17,707 nucleotides of DNA from CAYORM01 sp964406375 (GTDB lineage: Bacteria > Pseudomonadota > Alphaproteobacteria > DSM-16000 > Inquilinaceae). Below are positions 1-5,799 of the stretch, one piece after another (the first letter of the stretch is position 1; every line of letters begins with the position of its first letter). The notes beneath the pieces were generated by a model. The model worked only from the letters and a program-made list of their open reading frames with translations. It made no database searches and was not told the DNA's origin. The position numbers and the translations under genes were made by a program. The stretch covers positions 1 to 17,707 of the forward strand of contig CAYORM010000058.1 in assembly GCA_964406375.1 (NCBI GenBank), in the 5' to 3' direction.

Positions 1-321
1 CCGGAGGACAGCCCGGTGCTGTCGGGCGGCGTGCCGGGACCGCACAAGATCCAGGGACTCGGTGCCGGCTTCATTCCCGAGACGCTCGACACCTCGCTGA
101 TCGACGAGGTGGTGCGGATCTCCAACGATCGCGCCTTCGCCACGGCGCGCGAGGCGGCGCGGCTCGAAGGGGTGCCGGCCGGCATTTCCTCCGGCGCGGC
201 CCTCGCCGCCGCGATGGAGATCGGGGCGCGCCCGGAGAATGAGGGTAAGCTGATCGTCGCGATCATCCCCTCGATCGCCGAGCGCTACCTGACCACCCCG
301 CTGTTCGATGGGCTCGACTGA
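1..321 (+). CDS. cysK: Cysteine synthase (O-acetylserine sulfhydrylase), 3' fragment
   Basis: This is the C-terminal 106 residues of a PLP-dependent cysteine synthase; the 5' part lies outside the window, so the frame is read from base 1. The family makes L-cysteine from O-acetylserine and sulfide in the cytosol. The fragment shows the PGPHKIQGLGAGFIP segment and the GISSGAALAAA segment, whose Ser/Gly residues contact the PLP pyridine ring in this family. The tail SIAERYLTTPLF is typical of CysK. It ends at TGA 319-321, 15 bp from the stop of a convergent gene, with a short inverted repeat across the stop codon. CysK versus a CysM or cystathionine beta-synthase-like relative cannot be fully settled from the fragment, but the PGPHKIQGLGAGFIP segment favours CysK. 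Confidence 0.9.
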   Translation, partial: PEDSPVLSGGVPGPHKIQGLGAGFIPETLDTSLIDEVVRISNDRAFATAREAARLEGVPAGISSGAALAAAMEIGARPENEGKLIVAIIPSIAERYLTTPLFDGLD

Positions 322-329
322 ACGAGCCC
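310..329. terminator. Weak bidirectional hairpin between convergent genes
   Basis: GGGCTCG (310-316) and CGAGCCC (323-329) form a perfect 7-bp stem with a 6-nt loop over the cysK stop codon, between two convergent stops. There is no T-tract on either side, so its termination strength is doubtful. Confidence 0.35.
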
Positions 330-336
330 CCGGCGA

Positions 337-741
337 TCATCCGGCCGGCTGGTCGTCCGGATGATAGGTGCCGAAGCTCCAGAGATTGCCCTCCGGATCG
401 CGCACCGAATATTCGCGCGCGCCGTAGCTCGTCTCGGCGAGCGGCCGGATGATCTCGGCCCCGGCGGCACGGGCCCGTTCGTAATGGGCGTCGACATCCG
501 GGACCCAGACATAGATGCCCATGCGGCTCTGTGCCCAGGGATTGCCGGGCTCCTCGCGGAGCGAGCCGAACATGATGCCGCCGCTGCCCAGCTTCATCTC
601 GGCATGGGCGATCGTGTCGCCCGGGCCGCGATGGACGGCGCTCGGCCGGAAGCCCAGCGCCTTCTCAAGCCATTCGAGCGCCGCCGGCGCGTCGCGATAG
701 TTCAGCGCGGGAAAGATGTTGGGGCGGGTGTGGTCGCTCAT
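337..741 (-). CDS. VOC family (glyoxalase/bleomycin-resistance fold) protein
   Basis: This encodes a 134-residue single-module vicinal-oxygen-chelate protein, probably a cytosolic dimer. The pattern is typical of the superfamily: an N-terminal strand (NIFPALNYRDAPAALEWLEKALGF), a central strand pair (AHAEMKLGSGGIMFGS), then VPDVDAHYERARAAGAEI and the closing YSVRDPEGNLWSFGTY. It most resembles the PhnB/YdeM-like subgroup often annotated as glyoxalase family. The substrate cannot be read from sequence. A longer reading from 840 exists, but ATG at 739-741 is preceded by a purine-rich GGAGAGAGAAG Shine-Dalgarno and matches the family start. It lies downstream of, and on the same strand as, an AraC-family regulator, which may control it. 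Confidence 0.85.
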   Translation of the reverse strand: MSDHTRPNIFPALNYRDAPAALEWLEKALGFRPSAVHRGPGDTIAHAEMKLGSGGIMFGSLREEPGNPWAQSRMGIYVWVPDVDAHYERARAAGAEIIRPLAETSYGAREYSVRDPEGNLWSFGTYHPDDQPAG

Positions 742-823
742 CTTCTCTCTCCGTGACGGGGCGGCCACCGGCCGCGACGGGGTGAGGATGATCCATGGGC
801 CGGGGCCGGTCTTGGATGGATGT

Positions 824-846
824 GACATCGGCCGCGACATCGGCCG
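824..846. repeat. Tandem 11-bp direct repeat upstream of the VOC gene
   Basis: GACATCGGCCG occurs at 824-834 and again at 836-846, a 12-bp period. It lies about 83-105 bp upstream of the VOC start and between it and the AraC-type regulator gene. AraC-family activators commonly bind direct repeats, so an operator role is possible, but that is inference. Confidence 0.5.
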
Positions 847-848
847 AA

Positions 849-867
849 GGCGCGCGTGTCGCGCGCC
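849..867 (-). terminator. Hairpin downstream of the AraC-family gene
   Basis: GGCGCGCG (849-856) and CGCGCGCC (860-867) form a perfect 8-bp stem with loop TGT, 40 bp past the regulator's stop on its strand. Only a short TTCGG follows rather than a T-run, so termination is uncertain. Confidence 0.4.
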
Positions 868-906
868 GGTCCCGTGACAGGCAACGGATGGGCAGGCGGG
901 GCGGTT

Positions 907-1785
907 TCAGCCGGCCAGGATGCTGCCGTCTGCCACCAGCCGGCGGGCGAGTTCGGTCGGCGTGTAGCCGGAGAGGGCGCGGACCTCCCGGTTGAGATGT
1001 GACTGGTCGCAATAGCCGCAGGCGAGGGCGAGGTCGGCCCAGCTCTGCGGCCCGCTGCCAGGCGCTCCGCCGCCGGCCGCCGCCTCGATCCCATTGATCA
1101 CCCGGCCGAAGCGCAGGACGCGGGCTGCCGCCTTGGGTGACAGGCCGAACTGGGTGCGGAAGTGCCGGGCGAGATGGGTGCGGCTCCAGCCGATTTCGGC
1201 GGCGAGGCTGGCGATCGGCAACGCACCGCCCGTTGCCGCCAGCCGGGCCCAGGAATGCTCGACCGCCGGATTAGGCGGTGGATGGCGCGCGAAACGGTCG
1301 AGGATCACGGCGTCGAGGAGGTCGAACCGTGCTTCCCAATCGGGTGCCGCGGCCAGCCGCTCGACCAGCCGCCACGCCGCGCTGCCGAGCACCGCCTCGA
1401 GGCTCGTGACCCGCCCGGCGAGCCCGGCGAGCGGCATGCCGAAGAAGCGGCAGGCACCGATCGGGGTGAAATCGACCTGCAGACACCGTGCCTCGCCCGT
1501 CGCCGCGACGAAGGAGGGGCCTTCGTCGAGCCCCGCGACGAAGCTGTCATGGGCGGCGGCCGGCCCGCCGGCGCTTTCGATCAGCCAGGGCGCCCCCAGA
1601 TTGATGATCAGCACGACGTCCGTCGTCGGCATCTCCGCGCGCCGCACCGGTGCGGGCGACGCCTCGTGATAGCCCTGATAGCCGCGGACGGCACCGGCCA
1701 GCGCCGGGGCCGGCGTCGCGGTGATGACATCCCACGCCGCGTGCGCGGAGCGGTGGCAGCTGCGGTGGATGAACCGGTCGGGCAT
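907..1785 (-). CDS. AraC-family transcriptional regulator
   Basis: This encodes a 292-residue regulator with an AraC/XylS-type double helix-turn-helix in its last 110 residues. The first HTH is near residues 190-215 (LPIASLAAEIGWSRTHLARHF) and the second near 248-272 (WADLALACGYCDQSHLNREV), followed by the usual GYTPTELAR tail. The N-terminal 160 residues form a sensor-like region that I do not recognise as the arabinose cupin; it resembles the DUF6597-type N-terminus of many AraC paralogues. The ligand is unknown. GTG-ATG occurs at 1788-1783, and ATG 1785 was preferred although its Shine-Dalgarno is poor. The VOC gene follows 165 bp downstream on the same strand and is the likeliest neighbour target. 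ccrM ends 54 bp upstream. Confidence 0.88.
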   Translation of the reverse strand: MPDRFIHRSCHRSAHAAWDVITATPAPALAGAVRGYQGYHEASPAPVRRAEMPTTDVVLIINLGAPWLIESAGGPAAAHDSFVAGLDEGPSFVAATGEARCLQVDFTPIGACRFFGMPLAGLAGRVTSLEAVLGSAAWRLVERLAAAPDWEARFDLLDAVILDRFARHPPPNPAVEHSWARLAATGGALPIASLAAEIGWSRTHLARHFRTQFGLSPKAAARVLRFGRVINGIEAAAGGGAPGSGPQSWADLALACGYCDQSHLNREVRALSGYTPTELARRLVADGSILAG

Positions 1786-1839
1786 CACCGGTTCGAGAGA
1801 CGCCGCCGTTCAGCCGGCGTCAAGTCTCGTGGTGGACGG

Positions 1840-3009
1840 TCAGTTGCTGAGGCGCATCTCCGCGCGGATGCGTTCACGCAGCACGTCGATCGGCGCCAGC
1901 GTGTTCCGCCGCGGCTCGAAATGCCAGAAGGTCCAGCCATTGCAGCTCGGGGCGCCCTGGACCGCCGCGCCGACACGGTGGATCGAGCCGAGATGGTCGC
2001 CGAGCGCATTGCTGGCGATCAGCGAGCCGTCGGCCCGAACCCGCGCCACCCAGCGCCGGTTCTGGTCGTAGAGCGGATCGCCCGGTCTCAACAGGCCGCG
2101 CTCGACGATCCAGCCGAACGGGATCCGCGGCGCCTGGCGCTTGCCCAGCGTGTCGAGCATCGCCGGATCCGCCGGCGTCTCCGCGGCCGCGATGCGACGG
2201 GCCGCGAGTCGGGCGTAGTGCTCCTCCCGCTCCACGCCGATGAAGCGACGGCCCAGCCGCTTGGCGACGGCGCCGGTGGTGCCGGTGCCGAAGAACGGGT
2301 CGAGGATCGTCTCGCCCGGGCGTGTGGAGGAAAGGATGACGCGCCAGAGCAGCGCTTCGGGCTTCTGGGTCGGATGGGCTTTGCGGCCGTCGACCTTGAG
2401 GCGCTCAGTGCCGGTGCAGATCGGCAGCGTCCAGTCGCTGCGCATCTGCAACTCCTCATTGAGCGCCTTCATCGCCTCGTAATTGAAGGTATAGCGGCTG
2501 TCCGCCGTCTTGGCGGCCCAGATCAGCGTCTCATGCGCGTTGGTGAAGCGCGTGCCGCGGAAGTTCGGCATCGGATTCGTCTTGCGCCAGACGATGTCGT
2601 TGAGAATCCAGAAGCCGAGATCCTGAAGTGTGGCGCCGACCCGGAAGATGTTGTGATAGGTGCCGATCACCCACAGCGTGCCGTCGGGTTTCAGCGCCCG
2701 GCGCGCGGCCGACAACCAGGCGCGGGTGAACCGGTCATAAGCCGCGAGATCCGCGAACTTGTCCCATTCGGCATCGACGCCGTCGACGCGGCTCTCATCG
2801 GGACGGTGCAGCTCGCCGCCGAGTTGGAGGTTGTAGGGCGGGTCGGCGAAGACGCAGTCGACCGAGCCCTCCGGCAGCTGGCGCATCGCCTCGACGCAGT
2901 CACCGATGACGATGCGGCAGCCGGCCGGCAGGATGGCCGCAAAATCGGTGACGGGGCTCGCGGCCGTCTCTCGGGCCGAATCGGAAGGGGCGTGCATGGC
3001 CGGCACCAT
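1840..3009 (-). CDS. ccrM: CcrM-type DNA adenine-N6 methyltransferase (GANTC)
   Basis: CcrM is the solitary cell-cycle methyltransferase that adds N6-methyladenine in GANTC after replication in alphaproteobacteria. The 389-residue product has motif IV DPPYN (56-60) before motif I DPFFGTGTTG (237-246), the beta-class order. It also has the HPTQKPEALL block and the roughly 85-residue C-terminal domain with SCNGWTFWHF, characteristic of CcrM/HinfI relatives. No restriction endonuclease gene is adjacent. It is about 25-30 residues longer at the N-terminus than the roughly 358-residue Caulobacter enzyme. ATG 3009 was chosen for its GGGGA Shine-Dalgarno; TTG 3033 and ATG 2997 are alternatives. It sits 36 bp after rnhB on the same strand. 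Four GANTC sites lie around its start, suggesting methylation-sensitive autoregulation. Confidence 0.96.
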   Translation of the reverse strand: MVPAMHAPSDSARETAASPVTDFAAILPAGCRIVIGDCVEAMRQLPEGSVDCVFADPPYNLQLGGELHRPDESRVDGVDAEWDKFADLAAYDRFTRAWLSAARRALKPDGTLWVIGTYHNIFRVGATLQDLGFWILNDIVWRKTNPMPNFRGTRFTNAHETLIWAAKTADSRYTFNYEAMKALNEELQMRSDWTLPICTGTERLKVDGRKAHPTQKPEALLWRVILSSTRPGETILDPFFGTGTTGAVAKRLGRRFIGVEREEHYARLAARRIAAAETPADPAMLDTLGKRQAPRIPFGWIVERGLLRPGDPLYDQNRRWVARVRADGSLIASNALGDHLGSIHRVGAAVQGAPSCNGWTFWHFEPRRNTLAPIDVLRERIRAEMRLSN

Positions 3010-3047
3010 GAGTCCCCGCCGACTCCGCGTCAATGTCCCGCAGAGTC
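2978..3047 (-). promoter_or_regulatory. Cluster of four GANTC (CcrM target) sites at the ccrM start
   Basis: GAATC 2978-2982, GAGTC 3010-3014, GACTC 3021-3025 and GAGTC 3043-3047 fall within 70 bp. Three lie in the 38 bp just upstream of the chosen ATG; one abuts the start codon and overlaps the Shine-Dalgarno, and another overlaps the rnhB stop. Elsewhere in the window GANTC is spaced by several hundred bp on average (eye count). In Caulobacter, GANTC methylation in the ccrM leader represses ccrM transcription; a similar role here is inferred. No convincing -35/-10 pair was found. Confidence 0.65.
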
Positions 3048-3678
3048 AGGCCGTTACGGCCAAGCGTTCCCGTACCGGTGCAAAACTGCGGCGGTGATGG
3101 GGTGAGGGGCCCAGCCGGTCGAGTGCAGCGAGGTGCTCGCGCGTGCCGTAGCCGGCATTGCGATCCCATCCATAGCCGTCATATGCCTGCGCGAGCCGCA
3201 ACATCTCGCGGTCGCGTGCCACCTTGGCGACGATCGAGGCGGCGGCGACTGACAGGCACAGCGCATCGCCGCCGATCACCGCCTGGGCCTCGCAGGGCAG
3301 GCCGGGGGGGACGAGATGCCCGTCGACGAGGAGCGCCTCGGGCGGTGTCGGCAGCGCGGCGATCGCGCGGCGCATTGCAAGGAAGCTCGCCTGCAGCACG
3401 TTGAGGGTATCGACCTCCTCGACCGAGGCCCAGCCGATGCCGACGGCGGCGATGTCCAGCAGCCGCGGTGCCAGCGCCTCGCGCGCCGTTCGGGAAAGGG
3501 CCTTGCTGTCGGCGATTGTGGCGGCGAGCGCATCGGGTAGACGTGCCGGCAGGATGACGGCGGCGGCCGTGACCGGTCCCGCGAGCGGTCCCCGGCCGAC
3601 CTCGTCGACGCCGGCGACCCGCCGTAACGGGGCGCCGAGCGCGGTCTCGTAAGCGAAATCCGGCATCGGCCGGATCAT
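3046..3678 (-). CDS. rnhB: Ribonuclease HII
   Basis: RNase HII cuts RNA in RNA-DNA hybrids and removes single ribonucleotides misincorporated in DNA. The 210-residue product is of normal length. It carries GVDEVGRGPLAGPV (D25, E26), LLVDG (D119) and GGDALCLSVAAASIVAKVARD (D138), giving the complete DEDD metal-binding set. The YGWDRNAGYGTREH and SPHHRRSF segments follow, the latter typical near the family C-terminus. The start at ATG 3678 has a weak GGCGG Shine-Dalgarno. The gene lies between a radical SAM gene (53 bp gap) and ccrM (36 bp gap) on the same strand, probably one operon. The stop codon overlaps one of the GANTC sites preceding ccrM. Confidence 0.96.
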   Translation of the reverse strand: MIRPMPDFAYETALGAPLRRVAGVDEVGRGPLAGPVTAAAVILPARLPDALAATIADSKALSRTAREALAPRLLDIAAVGIGWASVEEVDTLNVLQASFLAMRRAIAALPTPPEALLVDGHLVPPGLPCEAQAVIGGDALCLSVAAASIVAKVARDREMLRLAQAYDGYGWDRNAGYGTREHLAALDRLGPSPHHRRSFAPVRERLAVTA

Positions 3679-3731
3679 GGCCGCCGGCCCGCCGTCTCGG
3701 CAAGACCGTCCCGCCCGGCGGGGCCCGCGCT

Positions 3732-4886
3732 TCAGGCGTCACGGGCGAACAGATCCGCCTGGTCCGACGGGACGCGGAACTGGCTGGTGTCGAGATGGAT
3801 CCACAGCCGGCGGTCGGCGCCCTGCTCCGGCGCCAGCCCGTGGCGGCGGATCGCCGCGCGCATCCGGGCGGCGATGATGGCGGCCACCGGCCCCTCGCCG
3901 CGCATCCGCCCCCCGAAATGCGGATCGTTGAGCTTCCCGCCGCGGGTCTGTCGGACGAGGGAGAGAACGCGGTCCGCGCGCTCCGGGCGGTGTGTCCGCA
4001 GCCAGTCCTCGAAGAGGTCTGCGACCTCATAGGGCAGCCGCAGCATCGTCCACCCGGCACTCGATGCGCCGGCGTCGGCACCGGCCGCGACCAGCCGCTC
4101 GATCTCGTGATCGGTCAGCCCCGGGATGATCGGTGCGACATTGATCTGTGTCGGCACGCCGGCCGCCGCCAAGCCGCGGATCGCCGCGAGCCGCCGTTCC
4201 GGCGTCGAGGCCCGCGGCTCCATCGCCCGGGCCAGCCTGTGATCCAGCGTGGTGACGGAGACGGTGACGCGGCACAGCCCGCGCCGGGCGAGCGGCGCCA
4301 ACAGGTCGAGATCGCGCAGCACCAGCGCCGATTTGGTGACGATGCCGAAGGGATGGCGGAATTCGGCGAGCACCTCGAGGATGGCGCGGGTGCTACGCAG
4401 CCGGCGCTCGATCGGCTGGTAGGGATCGGTGTTGGCGCCGAGCGCGATCGGTGCCGGGCGGTAGCCGCGCCGCGACAGCTCGCGCCGCAGCAGCGCCGCC
4501 GCTTCGGGCTTCCAGAACAGCCTCGTCTCGAAATCGAGGCCGGGCGACAGGCCGAGATAGGCGTGGCTCGGCCGCGCATAGCAATAGATGCAGCCATGCT
4601 CGCAGCCCCGATACGGATTGATCGATCGGTCGAAGCCGACATCCGGCGAGTCGTTGCGCGCCAGGATCGTCCGGGCCGCGTCGACGTCCAGCCGGGTGGG
4701 TGTCGCGCCCGCGGGGGCCTCCGTCTCCTCCGTCGCCGGCGGGTCCCAGCCATCATAGACGGAGACCCGCTCCTCGCGCTCGAAGCGGCCGGTCGGATTG
4801 GCGCCGGCGCCGCGGCCGCGCCGGGGTCCGTCGGCGCGAATGTCGATCGCGTCATGCTGGGGCGGGCGTCGCGCAGGGCGGAACAT
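3732..4886 (-). CDS. PA0069-family radical SAM protein
   Basis: This encodes a 384-residue cytosolic radical SAM enzyme. CEHGCIYCYA at residues 95-104 gives the CxxxCxxC ligands (C95, C99, C102) of the 4Fe-4S cluster that cleaves S-adenosylmethionine. NPYRGCEHGC, GANTDPYQPIER and TKSALVLRDLDLL are typical of the SplB-like PA0069/Rv2578c group. An early basic stretch (PRRGRGAGANPTGRFE) and a GGKLNDPHFGGRMRGEG segment also belong to that group. The substrate is not known to me; the similarity to spore photoproduct lyase suggests a nucleic-acid substrate but does not prove it. ATG 4886 was chosen, with an adjacent TTG at 4889 as alternative. It is first in an apparent operon with rnhB and ccrM and divergent from rpsT. 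Confidence 0.88.
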   Translation of the reverse strand: MFRPARRPPQHDAIDIRADGPRRGRGAGANPTGRFEREERVSVYDGWDPPATEETEAPAGATPTRLDVDAARTILARNDSPDVGFDRSINPYRGCEHGCIYCYARPSHAYLGLSPGLDFETRLFWKPEAAALLRRELSRRGYRPAPIALGANTDPYQPIERRLRSTRAILEVLAEFRHPFGIVTKSALVLRDLDLLAPLARRGLCRVTVSVTTLDHRLARAMEPRASTPERRLAAIRGLAAAGVPTQINVAPIIPGLTDHEIERLVAAGADAGASSAGWTMLRLPYEVADLFEDWLRTHRPERADRVLSLVRQTRGGKLNDPHFGGRMRGEGPVAAIIAARMRAAIRRHGLAPEQGADRRLWIHLDTSQFRVPSDQADLFARDA

Positions 4887-5010
4887 CAAGAGAACATACG
4901 CGGCTCCGGCCTTGCCGTGAAGCGCGTTTGCACGCTACATCGATTAAATCCAGCCCGAGTCGCAGCGGTGGCCGACTGCCTGCGCCTTGCGTCTCGTCGG
5001 GCCTTCCGTC

Positions 5011-5039
5011 TTGACGCGTCGGCCCGCGACGCCTATGTA
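5011..5039 (+). promoter_or_regulatory. Sigma-70-type promoter of rpsT
   Basis: TTGACG (5011-5016), a 17-bp spacer and TATGTA (5034-5039) lie about 50 bp upstream of the rpsT start, predicting a leader of roughly 43 nt. A second TTGACG at 5051-5056 has no -10 partner. Confidence 0.65.
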
Positions 5040-5088
5040 GCGCGCTCGTTTTGACGGGTCCCCACCGGGCCCTCGACCGGATCAGAGC

Positions 5089-5349
5089 ATGGCCAACCAC
5101 AAATCCGCCGAAAAGCGTATCCGACAGACCGAGCGCCGGACGATCGTCAACCGGGCACGCATGAGCCGGATCCGCACCTTCATCAAGAAGGTCGAGTCGG
5201 CCATCGCGGCGGGCGACAAGGCGACCGCCCAGCAGGCGCTGAGGGAAGCCCAGCCGGAGATGCAGCGCGGCGTCAGCAAGGGCGTGCTGCACGCGAACAC
5301 CGTCAGCCGCAAGCTGTCGCGCCTGTCGGGCCGTATCAAGGCCCTCTGA
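5089..5349 (+). CDS. rpsT: 30S ribosomal protein S20 (bS20)
   Basis: bS20 is a primary binder of 16S rRNA helices at the bottom of the 30S subunit. The 86-residue product is of normal length and begins MANHKSAEKRIRQTERR, the family signature. It continues with NRARMSRIRTFIKKVE and ends HANTVSRKLSRLSGRIKAL; the whole chain is basic and helical. The ATG start matches the family N-terminus. It has its own promoter at 5011-5039 and a strong terminator at 5371-5400, so it appears monocistronic. In many alphaproteobacteria rpsT lies next to dnaA, as here. Confidence 0.98.
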   Translation: MANHKSAEKRIRQTERRTIVNRARMSRIRTFIKKVESAIAAGDKATAQQALREAQPEMQRGVSKGVLHANTVSRKLSRLSGRIKAL

Positions 5350-5370
5350 CACGCCCTTCCCGCTCGTCGA

Positions 5371-5400
5371 GGGCCGCGGCGGTTTCCGCCGCGGCCCTTT
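5371..5400 (+). terminator. Rho-independent terminator of rpsT
   Basis: GGGCCGCGGCGG (5371-5382) and CCGCCGCGGCCC (5386-5397) form a perfect 12-bp GC stem with a TTT loop, followed by TTTGTG, 21 bp after the rpsT stop. It separates rpsT from the dnaA leader. Confidence 0.85.
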
Positions 5401-5416
5401 GTGCTGCCGCCCTGCC

Positions 5417-5444
5417 GCATGCATGGCGCCGTCGCCATGCGTGC
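5417..5444. repeat. Inverted repeat upstream of the dnaA promoter
   Basis: GCATGGCG (5421-5428) and CGCCATGC (5433-5440) are a perfect 8-bp palindromic pair around CCGT. Four more positions pair outward (5417-5420 with 5441-5444, one as G-U). It ends 11 bp before the candidate -35. It could be an operator or a second hairpin after the rpsT terminator. Confidence 0.5.
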
Positions 5445-5455
5445 GACGGCGCCCG

Positions 5456-5484
5456 TTGCAGTCGGCGGGGGCTCGGTCTATTCT
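5456..5484 (+). promoter_or_regulatory. Candidate sigma-70 promoter of dnaA
   Basis: TTGCAG (5456-5461), a 17-bp spacer and TATTCT (5479-5484) are the best -35/-10 pair in the region. A start near 5491 would give a leader of about 310 nt containing the three GANTC sites. TTGACT at 5675-5680, which overlaps a GANTC site, is a possible -35 of a second promoter but lacks a good -10. Confidence 0.45.
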
Positions 5485-5590
5485 TCGGCATCGGGCTCGG
5501 ACAGCCCTGTCGTTCCCAGCATGTTCGCCATCAGAAGCAAGTCTGGTGCTTCGGTGCTCAGGCGTGCGCAAATATTGGAGACAGGCTTCT

Positions 5591-5681
5591 GATTCTGTTC
5601 GGCCGGATTTTATTTATCATTCCGAGGCCGATTCTGTGCGGAGGTCTGGAAATAGTGCCATGCGTCGGCGTCGTTTGACTC
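5591..5681 (+). promoter_or_regulatory. Three GANTC sites in the dnaA leader
   Basis: GATTC 5591-5595, GATTC 5630-5634 and GACTC 5677-5681 lie within 91 bp of non-coding sequence, and a further GAGTC at 5829-5833 lies just inside dnaA. In Caulobacter the methylation state of GANTC in the dnaA promoter region affects dnaA transcription. A similar link to replication-fork passage is inferred here. Confidence 0.55.
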
Positions 5682-5799
5682 TGGCAGGGGCGGGCGGCAA
5701 GTAGTTCGCAGGAGAGCGGCGGGTCCATCCGGTTCGGCGAGCGACGCCGTGCGGACGTGCGTCGCCGGTGTAGCGTCGTCGCAGGAGGTGGGTCCGGGC

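Larger units (their letters stand above)
5401..5799 (+). other. Long dnaA upstream region and leader, no gene
   Basis: I see no credible gene here. In order it holds an inverted repeat (5417-5444), a candidate promoter (5456-5484), an AT-rich tract unusual for this window (5606-5621), three GANTC sites (5591, 5630, 5677) and the AGGAGG Shine-Dalgarno at 5783-5788. No DnaA box close to TTATCCACA was found, so this is not an obvious oriC. Confidence 0.6.

Noticed and set aside
1794..1830. Imperfect hairpin between the ccrM stop and the araC start
   Set aside because: CGAGA/GACGCCG pairs with CGGCGTC/TCTCG only with a bulge and is followed by no T-run, so it was not called as a terminator.
1162..3105. 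647-codon open frame on the plus strand opposite araC and ccrM
   Set aside because: It is Arg/Ala/Gly-rich with no recognisable motif and runs antisense to two well-supported genes, as expected of a high-GC shadow frame.
4943..4946. TTAA as half of a CtrA box near rpsT
   Set aside because: No second TTAA follows at the required 7-bp spacing.
3795..5054. 419-codon plus-strand frame opposite the radical SAM gene
   Set aside because: It is antisense to a gene with an intact CxxxCxxC motif, has no domain signature and runs into the rpsT promoter.
5401..5592. 63-codon frame after the rpsT terminator
   Set aside because: It starts with GTG directly at the terminator, has no Shine-Dalgarno and covers the probable dnaA promoter.
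5401..5799. Possible chromosomal origin (oriC) upstream of dnaA
   Set aside because: Apart from a short AT-rich tract near 5606-5621, no DnaA boxes close to TTATCCACA and no repeated 13-mers were found on either strand.
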